A DNA stretch of 64,000 bases from Lampris incognitus (GCF_029633865.1 NC_079217.1:33367090-33431089), one strand, 5' to 3'; shown: positions 32,831 to 44,399, counted from the first letter of the stretch. Made by a program: numbers and translations. Notes: generated by a model from the sequence alone, not told the origin.

Positions 32831-33997
32831 AGCGATATTTCAAAGAAAAATGACAGAGACACTGCATGGCCTACAGGGGGCAGCTGTGTACATGGACAAC
32901 ATAGTCGTGTACGGAAGGGACATGGAAGAACACGACCTTTGGCTTCAGAAAGTCCTGGAGAGAGTCGAGTCCACCAGACTTAAGCTCAACAAGGAAAAGA
33001 GATCCAGCCAAAGTGGAGGCTGTCCGAGAGCTTACCACACCACAGAATGTGCAGGACCTGAAACGAGCCCTTGGCATGGTGAACTATCTTGGTAAATACA
33101 TGCCACTGTATGAACTGCTAAGGTCCAAGACAGCATGGACCTGGGGGCCAGCACAACAGACAGCGTTTGAGAGGCTTAAAGAGCTCCTGATGATATCGAC
33201 TGTGTTGACATTCTACGATGTCAACAAACCCACTGCAGTCTCAGCTGATGCAAGTAGCTATGGGATCGGTGGCGTGCTATTGCAGCTCCATGGAGAAGAC
33301 TGGAAGCCAGTAGCATACTGCTCCAGGAGATTGACTGACGCGAAAACCAGATACTCGCAGATCGAAAAAAAGTGTTTGGTGTGTGTCTGGGCCTGCGAGC
33401 AGTTTGAAAACTACCACTATGGCCTCAAGAGTTTCAAACTAGTGACAGACCACAAGCCGTTGGTCCCACTAATGAACAGCAAGGACTTAGACAATGTTCC
33501 ATTACGGCCAGAGACTTCTTGTGCGGCTCATGAGGTTTAAACCCATAGCTGAGTATGCACCTGGAAAGACACTCGTTGTGGCAGACACACTGTCAAGGAG
33601 CCCTATGCGCCACACGAAGAACGAGAGGGACACACACTCAGATGTGGAGTGCTACATCGCAGCTGTCATTGAGAACATGCCTGCTACTCCACAGAAGTTG
33701 GCCAGCATCAGAGCAGCCACAGCAGTGGACGAGACGCGACACATGATGATCAGACACATCAGGTCAGGGTGGCCTGAACACGTGAGTAAAGTCCCAGGTA
33801 ACATAAGAGAGTATTTTCAAATGAAAAGTGAACTTTCAGAGTATAAAGGAATGGTTACTAGGGGATGCCGAATAGTGATACCTGAAACATTGAGGACAGA
33901 CATTCTTTATGGGATTCATGATGGACATCAGGGCCTCACAAATGTCGGGAGAGGGCAAACACCTCTGTCTGGTGGCCGGGCATTTCCTGACAGATAA
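32831..33997 (+). pseudogene. Gypsy-4 RT end and RNase H
   Basis: This resumes exactly where hAT-1 cut the RT. The catalytic box reads VYMDNIVVYG, so the second Asp is Asn. A deletion near 33,000 removes the segment between KLNKEK and AKVEAV. The frame from 33013 carries RNase H landmarks SADASSYGIGGVLLQ and VTDHKPLVPLMNSK. A shift near 33,495 leads to the frame with ADTLSRSPM and the start of the integrase finger. Non-functional. Confidence 0.83.
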
Positions 33998-34020
33998 AAC
34001 ACAAGGTATCGTCATGTCAG

Positions 34021-35001
34021 TTTTGCTGTGAGTCAAGAAGAGCACAGCAAAAGGAGCCATTGATCTCTACTCCGCTCCCTGACAGGCCATGGAAGCGTAT
34101 AGCTCTGGACCTGTGTGAGTACAACAAACAGAACTATTTAGTTATGTCAGACTACTACACTAGATACCTAGAGATTCTACACATGACAACAACAACCAGT
34201 GCTCAAGTCACTCTGAAGCTAAAAGCAACATGTGCCCGGTACGGCATACCGGATTTGGTCATGAGTGACAATGGGCCACAGTTCTGGAGCGCCAAGTTTC
34301 AAGACTTAGCCCGTGAGCTCAATTTTAAACATATCACCATGAGCCCGCACAACGCACAAGGAAATGGTCACACTGAAAGGGCCATGCAGACTGCAAAGAG
34401 AATCCTGAAACAGAAGGACCCTCTCATTGCACTCATGTGCTACAGTTCGACTCCATGCAGTACCAGGGGAGCCAGCTCAGCGGAGCTCCTAATAGCCCAG
34501 AAGATCAGGACAACGCTTCCTACCCTCGAGAGAAACCTGCAATCTAGATGGCCTAATTTGCAACAGATCAAGCAGAAGGACAAGGCCGAAAAGAAGAAGC
34601 AAGCCTTCTACTATAACCAACATCACAGGGCGAGATCCCTACCTCCACTGCAGCCAGGTAGTCATTTTCTCACCAAGCTGGACCACCAGAAATCCTTGAC
34701 AACTCCTGCAGTAGTGACCAGCGAGAGTGTCACACCACACTTTTACCTCATCGAGACACAGCAGGGTGGAACGTTCCGGCGTAACCGTCACCATCTCCAG
34801 GCGATGCCTGCTCCAGAGCCAGCTGGGAGCATAGTGCTTGTCTCACCTGTTCGCAAGGACGCCAGTCAAGAGCCCTACAACACAGTCGGACATGGGACTG
34901 GTCCACACACCCCCAGTGTCAGCATACATGCTGGTACAGAGAAACTGTCACAGGCTAGGTCTAGACGGGTCATTAAACCAGTTGTTAGACTGGACTTGTG
35001 A
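34021..35001 (+). pseudogene. Gypsy-4 integrase core and tail
   Basis: The frame 34060-35001 (313 codons) holds the integrase catalytic residues in RIALDLCEYNKQ, VMSDNGPQFW and NGHTERAMQ. The C-terminal barrel-like segment GGTFRRNRHHLQ and the final peptide RRVIKPVVRLDL follow. The upstream zinc finger is frameshifted at about 33,960-34,050. The integrase core itself is uninterrupted. Confidence 0.85.
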
Positions 35002-35040
35002 GTGACTGTGTTCTCACATCTCATGGCCTTTCGGGGGATA

Positions 35041-36672
35041 TACAATGGTGTGAAAAAGTGTTTGCCCCCTTCCTGATTTCTTATTTTTTTGCATGTTTGT
35101 CACACTTAAATGTTTCAGATCATCAAACAAATGTAAATATTAGACAAAGATAACACAAATAAACACAAAATGCAGTTTTTAAATGAAGGTTTTTATTAAT
35201 AAGGGAAAAAAAAATCCAAAGCTACATGGCCCTGTGTGAAAAAGTGATTGCCCCCTAAACCTAATAACTGGTTGGGCCACCCTTAGCAGCAACAACTGCA
35301 ATCAAGCGTTTCGATATCTGGCAATGAGTCTTTTACAGCGCTGTGGAGGAATTTTGGCCCACTCATCTTTGCAGAATTGTTGTAATTCAGCCACATTGGA
35401 GGGTTTTCGAGCATGAACCGCCTTTTTAAGGTCATGCCACAGCATCTCAATCGGATTCAGGTCAGGACTTTGACTAGGCCACTCCAAAGTCTTCATTTTG
35501 TTTTTCTTAAGCCATTCAGAGGTGGACTTGCTGGTGTGTTTTGGATCATTGTCCTGCTCCAGAACCCAAGTGCGCTTCAGCTTGAGGTCACGAACAGATG
35601 GCCGGACATTCTCCTTCAGGATTTTTTGGTAGACAGCAGAATTCATGGTTCCATTTACCAAAGCAAATCTTCCAGGTCCTGAAGCAGCAAAACAGCCCCA
35701 GACCATCACACTACCACCACCATATTTTACTGTTGGTATGATGTTCCTTTTCTGAAATGTTGTGTTACTTTTACACCAGATGTAATGGGACACACACCTT
35801 CCAAAAAGTTCAACTTTTGTCTCGTCAGTCCACAGAGTATTTTCCCAAAAGTCTTGGGGATCATCAAGATGTTTTCTGGCAAAACTGAGATGAGCCTTTA
35901 TGTTCTTTTTGCTCAGCAGTGGTTTTCGTCTTGGAACTCTGCCATGCAGGCCATTTTTGCCCAGTCTCTTTCTTATGGTGGAGTCATGAACACTGACCTT
36001 AACTAAGGCAAGCGAGGCCTGCAGTTCTTTGGATGTTGTTGTGGGGTCTTCTGTGACTTCTTGGATAAGTCGTCGCTGCGCTCTTGGGGTAATTTTGGTC
36101 GGCCGGCCACTCCTGGGAGGGTTCACCACTGTTCCATGTTTTCGCCATTTGTGGATAACGGCTCTCACTGTGGTTCGCTGGAGTCCCAAAGCTTTAGAAA
36201 TGGCTTTATAACCTTTTCCAGACTAATAGATTTCAGTTACTTTGTTTCTCATTTGTTTCTGAATTTCTTTGGATCGCAGCATGATATCTAACTTTTGAGG
36301 ATCTTTTGGTCTACTTCACTTTGTCAGGCAGGTCCTATTTAAGTGATTTCTTGATTGAGAAGAGGTGTGGCAGTAATCAGGCCTGGGTATGGCTAGAGAA
36401 ATTTAACTCAGCTTTCCAAAGATGTGATAAACCACACTTAATCTATGTTTTAACAGGGGGGGGCAATCACTTTTTCACACAGGGCCATGTAGGTTTGGAT
36501 TTTTCTTTTCCCTTAATAATAAAAACCTTCATTTAAAAACTGCATTTTGTGTTTACTTGTGTTATCTTTGTCTAATATTTAAATTTGTTTGATGATCTGA
36601 AACATTTAAGTGTGACAAAAATGCAAAAAAATAAGAAATCAGGAAGGGGGCAAACACTTTTTCACACCACTA
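35041..36672 (-). mobile_element. Tc1-c, near-complete Tc1-like element
   Basis: 1,632 bp with about 220-bp inverted repeats (about 35041-35265 and 36450-36672), tips containing GGTGTGAAAAAGTGTTTGCC, and TA at both flanks (35039-35040 and 36673-36674). It lies in the 3' untranslated part of Gypsy-4 between the pol stop and the 3' LTR. Confidence 0.92.
35302..36282 (-). pseudogene. Tc1-c transposase, two lesions only
   Basis: On the minus strand the coding region opens at ATG 36282 (MLRSKEIQKQ). It hits one in-frame TAG at 36225-36223 and is then open for 295 codons to 35302. All catalytic elements are present: GRPTKITPRAQRR linker, WTDETKVELF, EQDNDPKHTS and [10 protein letters not shown]. 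The C-terminus ends prematurely in RYRNA because one A is missing from an A run (about 35,310), which shifts the last residues. Otherwise it is the best preserved Tc1 enzyme here after Tc1-a. Confidence 0.9.
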
Positions 36673-36956
36673 TACATTTATGAAAATGGGGGGTGGGGTG
36701 GGGGAGGGTGAACATAGGAGAAAAAAAAGTTCCAGATGGTAAACTATATAACTAAGGAGTTATTTGGAATTGTCAAAAGAGTTCCAGAGTGTAATAGGTT
36801 GTGAAATGTTAAACTGAATGTTGAAGCCTTATTGTTGCTCTCAGTGTGGTAAGAGTTTTATTGATGCTACAGAGGAATAGCACTGTTTACATAATGTTTA
36901 ACGTAATGTTATATCTGTTTACTGAAAAAGGTGAAAGAAAAACTAAAAGGGGGAGA

Positions 36957-37156
36957 TGTCATAGTATTGCAGTTAATACAGTAATGTGCACGACAGTGAC
37001 GGAAACTGTGAGATGTGGCTGTACATGAAAGGGGTTTTTACGACAGTAGACTGGATGCGTGAAAGTCATGTTGCATACATGTGAGCTGACCTATTAGCTG
37101 AATAAAATAGACACTTAACCTGTTACGTTTGACTGGACATTCCATGATTTATTACA
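36957..37156 (+). repeat. Gypsy-4 3' LTR
   Basis: 200 bp with the same ends as the 5' LTR. It includes an additional segment containing CTGAATAAAATAG, with a possible AATAAA polyadenylation word missing from the 5' copy. Confidence 0.9.
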
Positions 37157-37380
37157 CAACTAAGTGACATCTTCAGTCTAAACTTGACTGCAGGTATCCC
37201 CACCCCTTAAAAACAATTGTACAACAATATTGTACAATACAACAAAACAATACAGTACTGTATTGTTTATAAGGGTGGGGTTACCTGCAGTCAGTTTAGA
37301 TTGAAGAGGTCACTTAGTTGAGTGATGAAATGTTTCTGTCAGTAAGCGTTGTATCCAGATTAACTGATTCAACCTTCTCT

Positions 37381-37755
37381 GATTTTCTTACCTGGATTGT
37401 ATAGCATTCATCAATACACTTTATTGTGTTGAGGGTTTAATTTTAAATGGATGAAATTGCCATTTTTGCCCATCAATCTACACTCAGTAACCCATAATGA
37501 CAAAGTGAAAACATGTTTTTACTACGTAGACATATTTTACTGCATCAAGTCATCAGATGTGTGCATTGTAAAAACACTCCAGATTCATCATCTTCTTATT
37601 TCAGATTTGAAGCTACGCATCATTCATCTGTAATGGTGGGCTGGTGCAACAAACTTCCGGGTGTAAAGGAGCAGTGATGGTCATGTGGTTTTGTCCACAG
37701 ATGCTTAAACGGCTCTCGCACACTTCAACAAACCACGCTGTTCAAGCTCCATAAG
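37381..37755. other. Non-coding upstream of the receptor gene
   Basis: Contains a short Tc1-a-like terminal-repeat fragment at about 37,470-37,520 (CCATAATGACAAAGTGAAAA). No obvious promoter motif. It is the presumptive 5' flank of the receptor gene. Confidence 0.4.
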
Positions 37756-40559
37756 ATGCTTTCAGTGAAATTGGACGGGTTTATTTTTTATTTGGTCCAC
37801 TATTCTATGTGGGTGTGTTTGAATGGTAAGTCCTTTGTGAAGAGAAATTCCATCTCACATTTTTATGAACATGCTGTAAGAATTCAATAATATATTCCCA
37901 CCAATCTGTTCATTTTACTTAATGAATTGTTTTAAAAAATGTCGACCTTTTCTTGTCCAGATTTTACGTGTTTGCAAGGTCTGAAAGGCTCACAGAAAAT
38001 ACCGGGTTACTGTTTGTCGACAGTGTAAAACCTGTATACCATAAGAATTGAAATATAATGAATCCTTTTGTCAAATGTAATGCACATATTTATGATGTAT
38101 GTCAGATTTAGATTTAATATTATTGGAGAGTTTTTGGCCAAAGAGGAGGTTTATGGATGTGGTGAGGGAAGACATGCAGGTGGCTGGTATGACAAAGGAA
38201 GATGCAGAGGACAGGAAGAAATGGAAACAGATGATCGGCTGTGGCGACCCCTAACGGGAGCAACCGAAAGTAGTAGTAGTAGTAGTAGTAGTAGATTATT
38301 GGAGAGTTTTTATATTTTGAGTTGTCTGGTGGTCTTATGTTGTTTCGAAGTATCTGTTGTCCTTATTTTCTCACTGTGTTGTTTTGTGCTTAAAAAAAGC
38401 AAAAAAACAAGCACTATAAGATAATTATGTTTGCACAATCTCAACCCTATAAATGATTTCTTAATCAGAACGTTTTGAAAAGCAGATGGGTGTTGCTTTA
38501 GTATTAGTAATGCACAGTATTTTTTATGCTAAACAGTTGCGCTTATTTCATTATATCTATTATGTTATGTGTAGTCCCTTACTTCCAAACCCTGAATGTT
38601 TTACATACTTAAGTATCTCCAGTGGCTCTGGTTTTTTGAACATTTCAACAAAGCAGGCAGATCTGTCAAGCATACCAAATAATTTTTTTTAAACTGATCT
38701 TTAAGAAGAGCATAGGATAGAATGAGGAAATAACAATTCTGTCTTCTTTCTCAGGCCAGCTGTATTGTCAGGATTCCTGTAAGATGTCGAAACTGCTTGC
38801 GCCACTTGGCTCCTCGGTGGTTCTCCCATGCAGCTTTGGAAATGCTACCCAGAGCTCTCTGCCAAACCTTTACTGGGTGTCGTGGGTACAAAATCTTTCC
38901 TCTGCCCTCGTCAATCTCACATCTGCAGGGAGGGTTCAATTCATGGACCCGAGGTTCGGCCGAGTGAAAGCCTTCCCCATCCAGAGCTTCGAAGGGAACT
39001 TTTCCATCCGCATCGATGCATTGCAGGACACCGACCTGGGATGCTACTGCTGTGAGCAGGCTGCTGAGTGTTATCAAGTACAAGTTGAGAAAGGTGAGAA
39101 CAGCTTATTCTTAACCTCAGCGTGGTGAGAAAAATATGCTTCATAGCACACAAAGGGAAGTGCAGTACTGAATTACTTCATACTTTGTATTCTCAGAGTG
39201 TTACGCATAGAAAGGAGAAGTCATATTTCTTCCTTTCCTTGCTCACAGACTATAAAGGCCACCATGCTTTCTTGTATGAGACAGGGCAAGCCCATGCCGT
39301 TTTTTTTCCTCTAAGATGCATCTGTGCAAAAACCCACAGTTTCCTCCCCAGATGCAACGAGCAAACATATGATGCTGCTGGTCTACATCACAGTGGGCTT
39401 GGCCTTCCTCATCTTGCTCCTGAGCATCTGCAGCTATTACTGTGTGAAATGTACGTGTGAGTTCCTTCAGTCACCCTCCATTTTAGACTCTTAGTCTGAA
39501 CCTCACTTGATAATGTAGAGCAGGGATAGGCAACATGGTCTAGAAAGGTCCGGTGTGGGTGCAGGTCATTGTTCCAACCAAGGAGTTACACACCTGAGTC
39601 TATAAATCAAGGTCCTTAGCAAAGACTATTGGTTGACTAATAGAATCAGGTATGTAACTGCTTGGTTGGAACAAGACTATTGGTTGCTCTATAGAATCAG
39701 GTGTGTAACTGCTTGGTTGGAACAAAGACCTGTACCCACACCGGACCTTTCTGGACCATGTTGCCTAACCCTGATGTAGCGGTAACATGGTTGACTGGAA
39801 GTGGTCAGAGGATGGATGGATGGATGGAGTTAATGGTGGATGGACAGAAACATTAATTATGTACAGCAGATGTGACATCTTATTCAATTTCAGGGTTTCA
39901 GAATAAGAGTTCACCAGAGCATGTGAGTGACCCAGGTGAGGTACAAAAAACACTGTGGTCTAGTCTCTAGCGTAATTTCTTCCACCGCCTCACATCCGAA
40001 CTAATTTTGGACTTAGTTTTCTGCATATGAATCAAAACATTAATTACAACATGATTACTTTTCACTGCTTAAAGGGTGCCATTCTATTTAATGTGAATAA
40101 AAACAAGTGATGTCGGACACAACAACATTGGCTTCATACTAATATATTTTCTCATCCACTTGTGTATTTTGTAACTGTCTTTCGACACACTCACGTTCAC
40201 CCACAGAATTAAACACACATGTCGAACCATAGATTGAATCACACATTCATGTACAGTACGTCAGGGCTGTAGTCCACCTACTAAAAGGGGTTGGTCTTTC
40301 CCCCAAAAAGTGGACTTTTTTCATTCCAAACACAGGATACCTTATGCAAGGACCTACTATAGTTATGAATACACTATAATTTATTGTACTTTCAATCTAG
40401 TGCAAGGACGCCAAATCATGGATAGTTTAGTCTTTAAACATCACATAGTAGTGACTATGAGCTTATTTTGCTCCTGAGTTAACTGCTGCCTAGTTTCATT
40501 GAAAAGGTCTTTTTGGACCTTTCGTTTTTTGGGGTAGGTCAAAGTTGAACCTCCCCCCC

Positions 40560-40634
<75 letters not shown>

Positions 40635-42302
40635 CAGCTACACCCATGTATGTGGCATGTATAAATGCCCAAATTTGTGAGGATATACTAAATTTTTCAG
40701 CAGGAGTGACTAAAATGCATTTTAAATCTCTGTAAAAGTCTTTTACTGTTAATCGCTGGACACAAAGTCACATTTTTGCAATTTATGCGTCATTTAATGA
40801 TTCCTTCCAGGCTCTCCTCCTCCCATCGGGGAAAATAAAGTTTATCAGTACATAAACACTATCTCTCTTCTCTCTTTAGGTGCCAACAGTGATCCCCAGA
40901 TTTACGGTTAGTTCACAGTTTCTGTTCCCCCCCACACCACTTTTTTTTCTCCCCCCAAATGTATCAGGCCAATTACCTCACTCTTCCGAGCCATCCCAGT
41001 CGCTGCTCCATCCCCTCTGCTGATCCGGGGAGAGCTGCAGACTAACGCATGCTTCCTCCGATACATGTGGGGTCACCAGCCACTTCTTTTCACCTGACAA
41101 TGAGGAGTTTCGCCAGTGGGACGTAGCACGTGGGAGGATCACGTTATTCCCCCCAGTTCCCCCTTCCTCCTGAACAGGCGCCCCGACCGACCAGAGGAGG
41201 CGCTAGTGTAGCGACCAGGACACATACCCACATCCGGCTTCCCACCCACGGACACGGCCAATAGTGTCTGTAGGGACACCCGACCAAGCCTGAGGTAATA
41301 CGGGGATTCGAACCACCGATTCCCGTGTTGGTAGGCAACGGAATAGACCACCATGCCACCCAGATGCCCCCTACAGTTTCATGTATCTTTTCACGTATAT
41401 CATCTGTCACCAGGTTCACAAATCAAAGCGACTTCTTTTTTTCCTCAAAACCTTTTTAAAATCACCCCAAATTACAATTTAAGGAAAAATATGATTACTT
41501 GTTTTTTTGGGGGGGTTTTTTTGTGTGTTTTTTAAGCTTTTTCTGTTTTCTTCAACAGAGAACAATGACCCAGCCAGACGTCATGAGGCAGCCCCATACA
41601 ACCATGACCTGACTGTATATGTTAACGCCAGAAATGTCCCAACTCAAAGTGGCAATGGGCACGATCTAACCAGTGCTCAATGTAACGTGGCCAAGACAGA
41701 GAATCAGACAACAAGGCCGTGTTTTCACAAAGGTGGTCAACCTACACAATGACTGTTATTCAACTCACTACCTCCTCTATACCTGGATCTACAGCAGTAA
41801 CTTAACTCTCTTTCCCCTGCCTAGATCTCCTCAGAAGATTACGGCAAACAAGTCTTCGCCAGCATTATTATGGTAGTAATAACATCTGCAACTTATATCC
41901 TCGCCAACTGTTCGAATGCATCACACTCATTCTTTATGCCACTTTACAGCGAATCAGGCTGACAACTACCCACAGACCTCAACATCTCAAAAGGGGGATG
42001 AAGCCAGAGGTATCCTAACATAAGCTGTAACCCCCTGTGACAACCAGTTAATACTGTAACTATCTATTCATCATTTAACTGTCATCTATTTCCTACTGCA
42101 GTGAGTTTTCCGAAGAGGAAAGTTAAACAAAGTAAGTAGTAACCACATCATATGTGGGGATGTTCAGGATTCAATACAATGCAATTCACTGTCGTCTTAT
42201 CATATCTGCTCTTTCCCTCCGAAATCAGAATCAGACTTAAGATATGGAAACCCCATCTACAACAACAGCAGAGACAATCTCAATCTCAATGATGCGTGCT
42301 AA
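37756..42302 (+). CDS. Ig-superfamily V-domain membrane receptor, nine exons
   Basis: The only credible host gene. Exons by splice sites and phase: 37756-37825, 38755-39093, 39352-39450, 39894-39935, 40880-40906, 41559-41732, 41950-42009, 42102-42131, 42229-42302. All introns are GT-AG and phase 1, and the total is 915 bases (304 residues plus TAA). Exon 1 gives a signal peptide with a hydrophobic GFIFYLVHYSMWVCL core. Exon 2 is a V-like Ig domain: VVLPC, WVSWVQ and DTDLGCYCC, with extra cysteines (CCEQAAEC). Exon 3 is a transmembrane helix (LLVYITVGLAFLILLLSIC). The tail has tyrosines in PQIYENN, LTVYVNA and GNPIYNN. The first resembles a YxN adaptor site and the second is loosely ITSM-like. 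Likely a cell-surface immune-type receptor; ligand unknown. Family not named, although a CD300/pIgR-like type is possible. Confidence 0.8.
38136..38294 (+). mobile_element. RTE-like LINE stub in intron 1
   Basis: A 159-bp 5'-truncated copy of the same LINE family as RTE-1 at 45790-48701. It ends with CCCCTAACGGGAGCAACCGA and (AGT)n, and is flanked by a perfect 17-bp target duplication ATTATTGGAGAGTTTTT (38119-38135 and 38295-38311). Confidence 0.93.
39521..39773. mobile_element. hAT-type MITE in intron 3
   Basis: 253 bp with inverted ends of about 45-50 bp (CAGGGATAGGCAACATGG and its complement), and an 8-bp flanking duplication with one mismatch (ATGTAGAG 39513-39520, ATGTAGCG 39774-39781). 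An internal ATTGGTT segment is repeated. No coding. Confidence 0.85.
40560..40631. repeat. (AC)n microsatellite in intron 4
   Basis: About 72 bases of pure AC dinucleotide preceded by a C run. Confidence 0.97.
40945..41373 (-). mobile_element. SINE-2, tRNA-headed SINE in intron 5
   Basis: On the minus strand the head starts GGGGGCATCTGGGTGGCATG (A box GGTGGCATGGTGGTC) and has a B box GGTTCGAATCCCC at 41314-41302. The body is GC-rich, and the tail reads AATTGGCCTGATACATTTGG followed by GGGAGAAAAAAAAG. The tail type is shared with SINE-1. It abuts the polypyrimidine stretch of the intron. Confidence 0.82.
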
Positions 42303-42341
42303 AGAGAGGACAAGAAAAGAAATTACCGCATTGATATTTTC

Positions 42342-42347
42342 AATAAA
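42342..42347 (+). terminator. Polyadenylation signal of the receptor gene
   Basis: AATAAA 40 bases after the stop codon, in the short AT-rich 3' UTR. Confidence 0.7.
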
Positions 42348-43346
42348 ATGTCATCTATTAAACTAATAATTGACTAATAAAGTTACTTGCAGATCACTGA
42401 ATTCTTTCCAAAGCAGTTATTGAAACTAGATAATGGATACCCTTATTGTTTGGCTGTATGATAATGTGAATGTTCAGCATTACATGGGTTGCTCCACTTA
42501 AACTGTCGTATAAAGTACTTTTTCATAATTAACGATGCAACACATTTAGTGTACAACACCAATATATCTATATAATTTTAAACTTACTCTCCATCTACAC
42601 TTGAGATATCTGACAGCAATTTGAAGGCTAGTCAGGAGGACTTTTTATTCTTTTGACAATACCATAGGTGGGTGATGAGGTCTATGCAGAGAGCATGGAT
42701 GCCAATTTTAATATCTGAAGCCTTGCCCTCACTGGAAATGTTACAGAATTTGTCCAGCCAGTAGTGTATTTACCCAGCCTCCACCAATTTGCACTCTGAC
42801 TCCAACCCAACTACAATTAATCCAATGGCATTATATACATCAGGTACTCTTCTTCGCAGTATGAAAGATAGCTAATAACAAATTTAAGGAAAACTGGTTA
42901 GTAACACAATACAATGCCATGTAAAAAAGACAGTAATTTGGCCTTATGCTTGTTCCTTATGCTGTGTATATAAATGCAGTAATAAAAATTAATCGGAGCA
43001 AAAGAACTGTAAACATAACCAGTTGGTAAATTTGTTCTTTTACTTTGAGTAAAGGTTAATGTAGATTATATGTAGGGTTCATTGCTGTTTATAAAGTCAT
43101 TTTTTTGTTTTCCCCACTATTCCACAATACAGTCAGTTGTGCTCTCTTTTCCCTCAGTAAGAGCTACATTTGCATGCAAACGTATTTCGCTGGCAGCAGC
43201 TGTGCCAGCTAGTGGCTAACAATATTCATCTGAGGTAAAGGGTTTTCTGAGGTTCTGTTAGCAGTTAGTTGGTATTAGTAGCGTGATTAGAAAAAAACAG
43301 GCTTAACTCCACCATATGGTTTTAAAATCTGGAACTTTTTGGTTTT
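42348..43346. other. Intergenic, no gene seen
   Basis: AT-rich sequence downstream of the receptor gene. I find no ORF with family features, no tRNA and no clear repeat. Confidence 0.5.
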
Positions 43347-43460
43347 CTCAGAGAACGTTGAATCAGTTCATCTGGATACAACGTTTATTGACAGATACGT
43401 TTCATCACTAATCCAATTGACCTCTTCAGTCTAAACTGACTGCAGGTATCCCCACCTCAG
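43347..43460. repeat. Single arm of the palindromic repeat family
   Basis: Carries GTTGAATCAGTTCATCTGG and CTGACTGCAGGTATCCCCA in the same order as the left arm at 26229/37212. A CT/GT-rich tract follows at about 43,470-43,516. Confidence 0.75.
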
Positions 43461-43516
43461 TACAATACAGCTGTCTCGCTCTCTCTCTGTCTGTTTGTCT
43501 CTGTCTGTCTGTCTAC

Positions 43517-44273
43517 AGCTGCATAGCACCGCAACCAACGATCAGTTTAATATGCAAATATGGGTGTGGCCATTAACTAGAGTTTCATTGGCCATGTGTA
43601 CTATTCACAAAGGATTTGGGAGTGGCTGCAATCACAGCATTATAAGATGGCGACAGATGTACTCTTAGGCCCCTCCCTCGGTTCAGTGATGGTCAAGTCA
43701 AGTCGTTCCCTCTTAACATAGATGGCCTCTTTGACTCCTCATTCAAACCAGCATTTGAATGAGGAGTCAATCAGAATAAAGTATTACCAGGGCTCTCAAG
43801 TCTCACACATTGGGCGTGAGACACACGCATTTCAACTCGCTCACACGCCACACCTTGTATTTCTCACGCAGAGAACCAGGGTAACGCCCACCAAGTTGCG
43901 CCGCTATTTTTTTATAACAGTGGAACAGGTAGGAATCAAGTGGATTCCCCATAGCGTTGAGAAGGGCCGGCCACGCACCAGCCAATCAAATTAAAGAATA
44001 TAGCTGCCGAACAGCCAATCAAATAATAGCATTGCTGTATCCGGGTAAGGTTTAGATATTACCGCTACAACAACTTGACAGAAGAGGACAGCTATCTACT
44101 AACTCAGTCACAAATTCGAAGTAAGACGACAACGACATGGGAGAAGACCATATCCTATGTGTACAGTAAGTTATCTCATCATTCGAGTTCCGTTGCTGGG
44201 GAATATTGTCTCTTTTTACTCTCTATGAATATTGTGTCCAGGCAGTTGGTTTAACCAGAGTGTGTGAACTAGC
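43517..44273. other. Unassigned with a small hairpin
   Basis: No gene. A perfect 17-bp inverted repeat TTGACTCCTCATTCAAA (43731-43747) pairs with 43754-43770 across a 6-bp loop. Sequence at 43,790-43,870 has CGTGAGACACACGC-type words that may belong to a repeat I do not recognise. Confidence 0.45.
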
Positions 44274-44399
44274 CTAGCTAGCTTAGGGTGACCAAACGGC
44301 CTCTTTTCCCCGGACATGTCCTGGGGGGGGGGTTATAAATTCATGAAAATGTCGGGTTTTCTGTGGTAGGTTTGCGTGTTGCTGAACTGTTATATATTA

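Larger units (their letters stand above)
26294..37156 (+). mobile_element. Gypsy-4, older Gypsy carrying four insertions
   Basis: LTRs at 26294-26465 (172 bp) and 36957-37156 (200 bp) flank the element, with a CAACT target duplication (26289-26293 and 37157-37161). The primer site at 26466 reads CGGTGTCAGAAGTG (first base changed from T), and a purine tract AAAAGGGGGAGA precedes the 3' LTR. Inside are a solo LTR (27174-27906), an LTR-like insertion (27946-28441), hAT-1 (29379-32822) and Tc1-c (35041-36672). The LTRs differ at roughly 14 positions, plus a 28-bp length difference. Confidence 0.93.
26229..37380. repeat. Palindromic repeat interrupted by Gypsy-4
   Basis: Left arm is 26229-26293 plus 37157-37212. 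The right arm is about 37258-37380, and the loop is an AT-rich 45 bp. The arms are inverted copies of about 120 bp with GAAGGTTGAATCAGTT and TGACTGCAGGTATCC words. Gypsy-4 inserted within the left arm at CAACT. Related single arms occur at 43347-43460 and 50925-51000. Because the latter lies beside a GIY-YIG coding piece, I suspect a Penelope-like origin. Confidence 0.7.

Noticed and set aside
41816..41870. Additional exon of the receptor gene after CCCTGCCTAG
   Set aside because: No good donor follows and including it would disturb the otherwise perfect phase-1 series.
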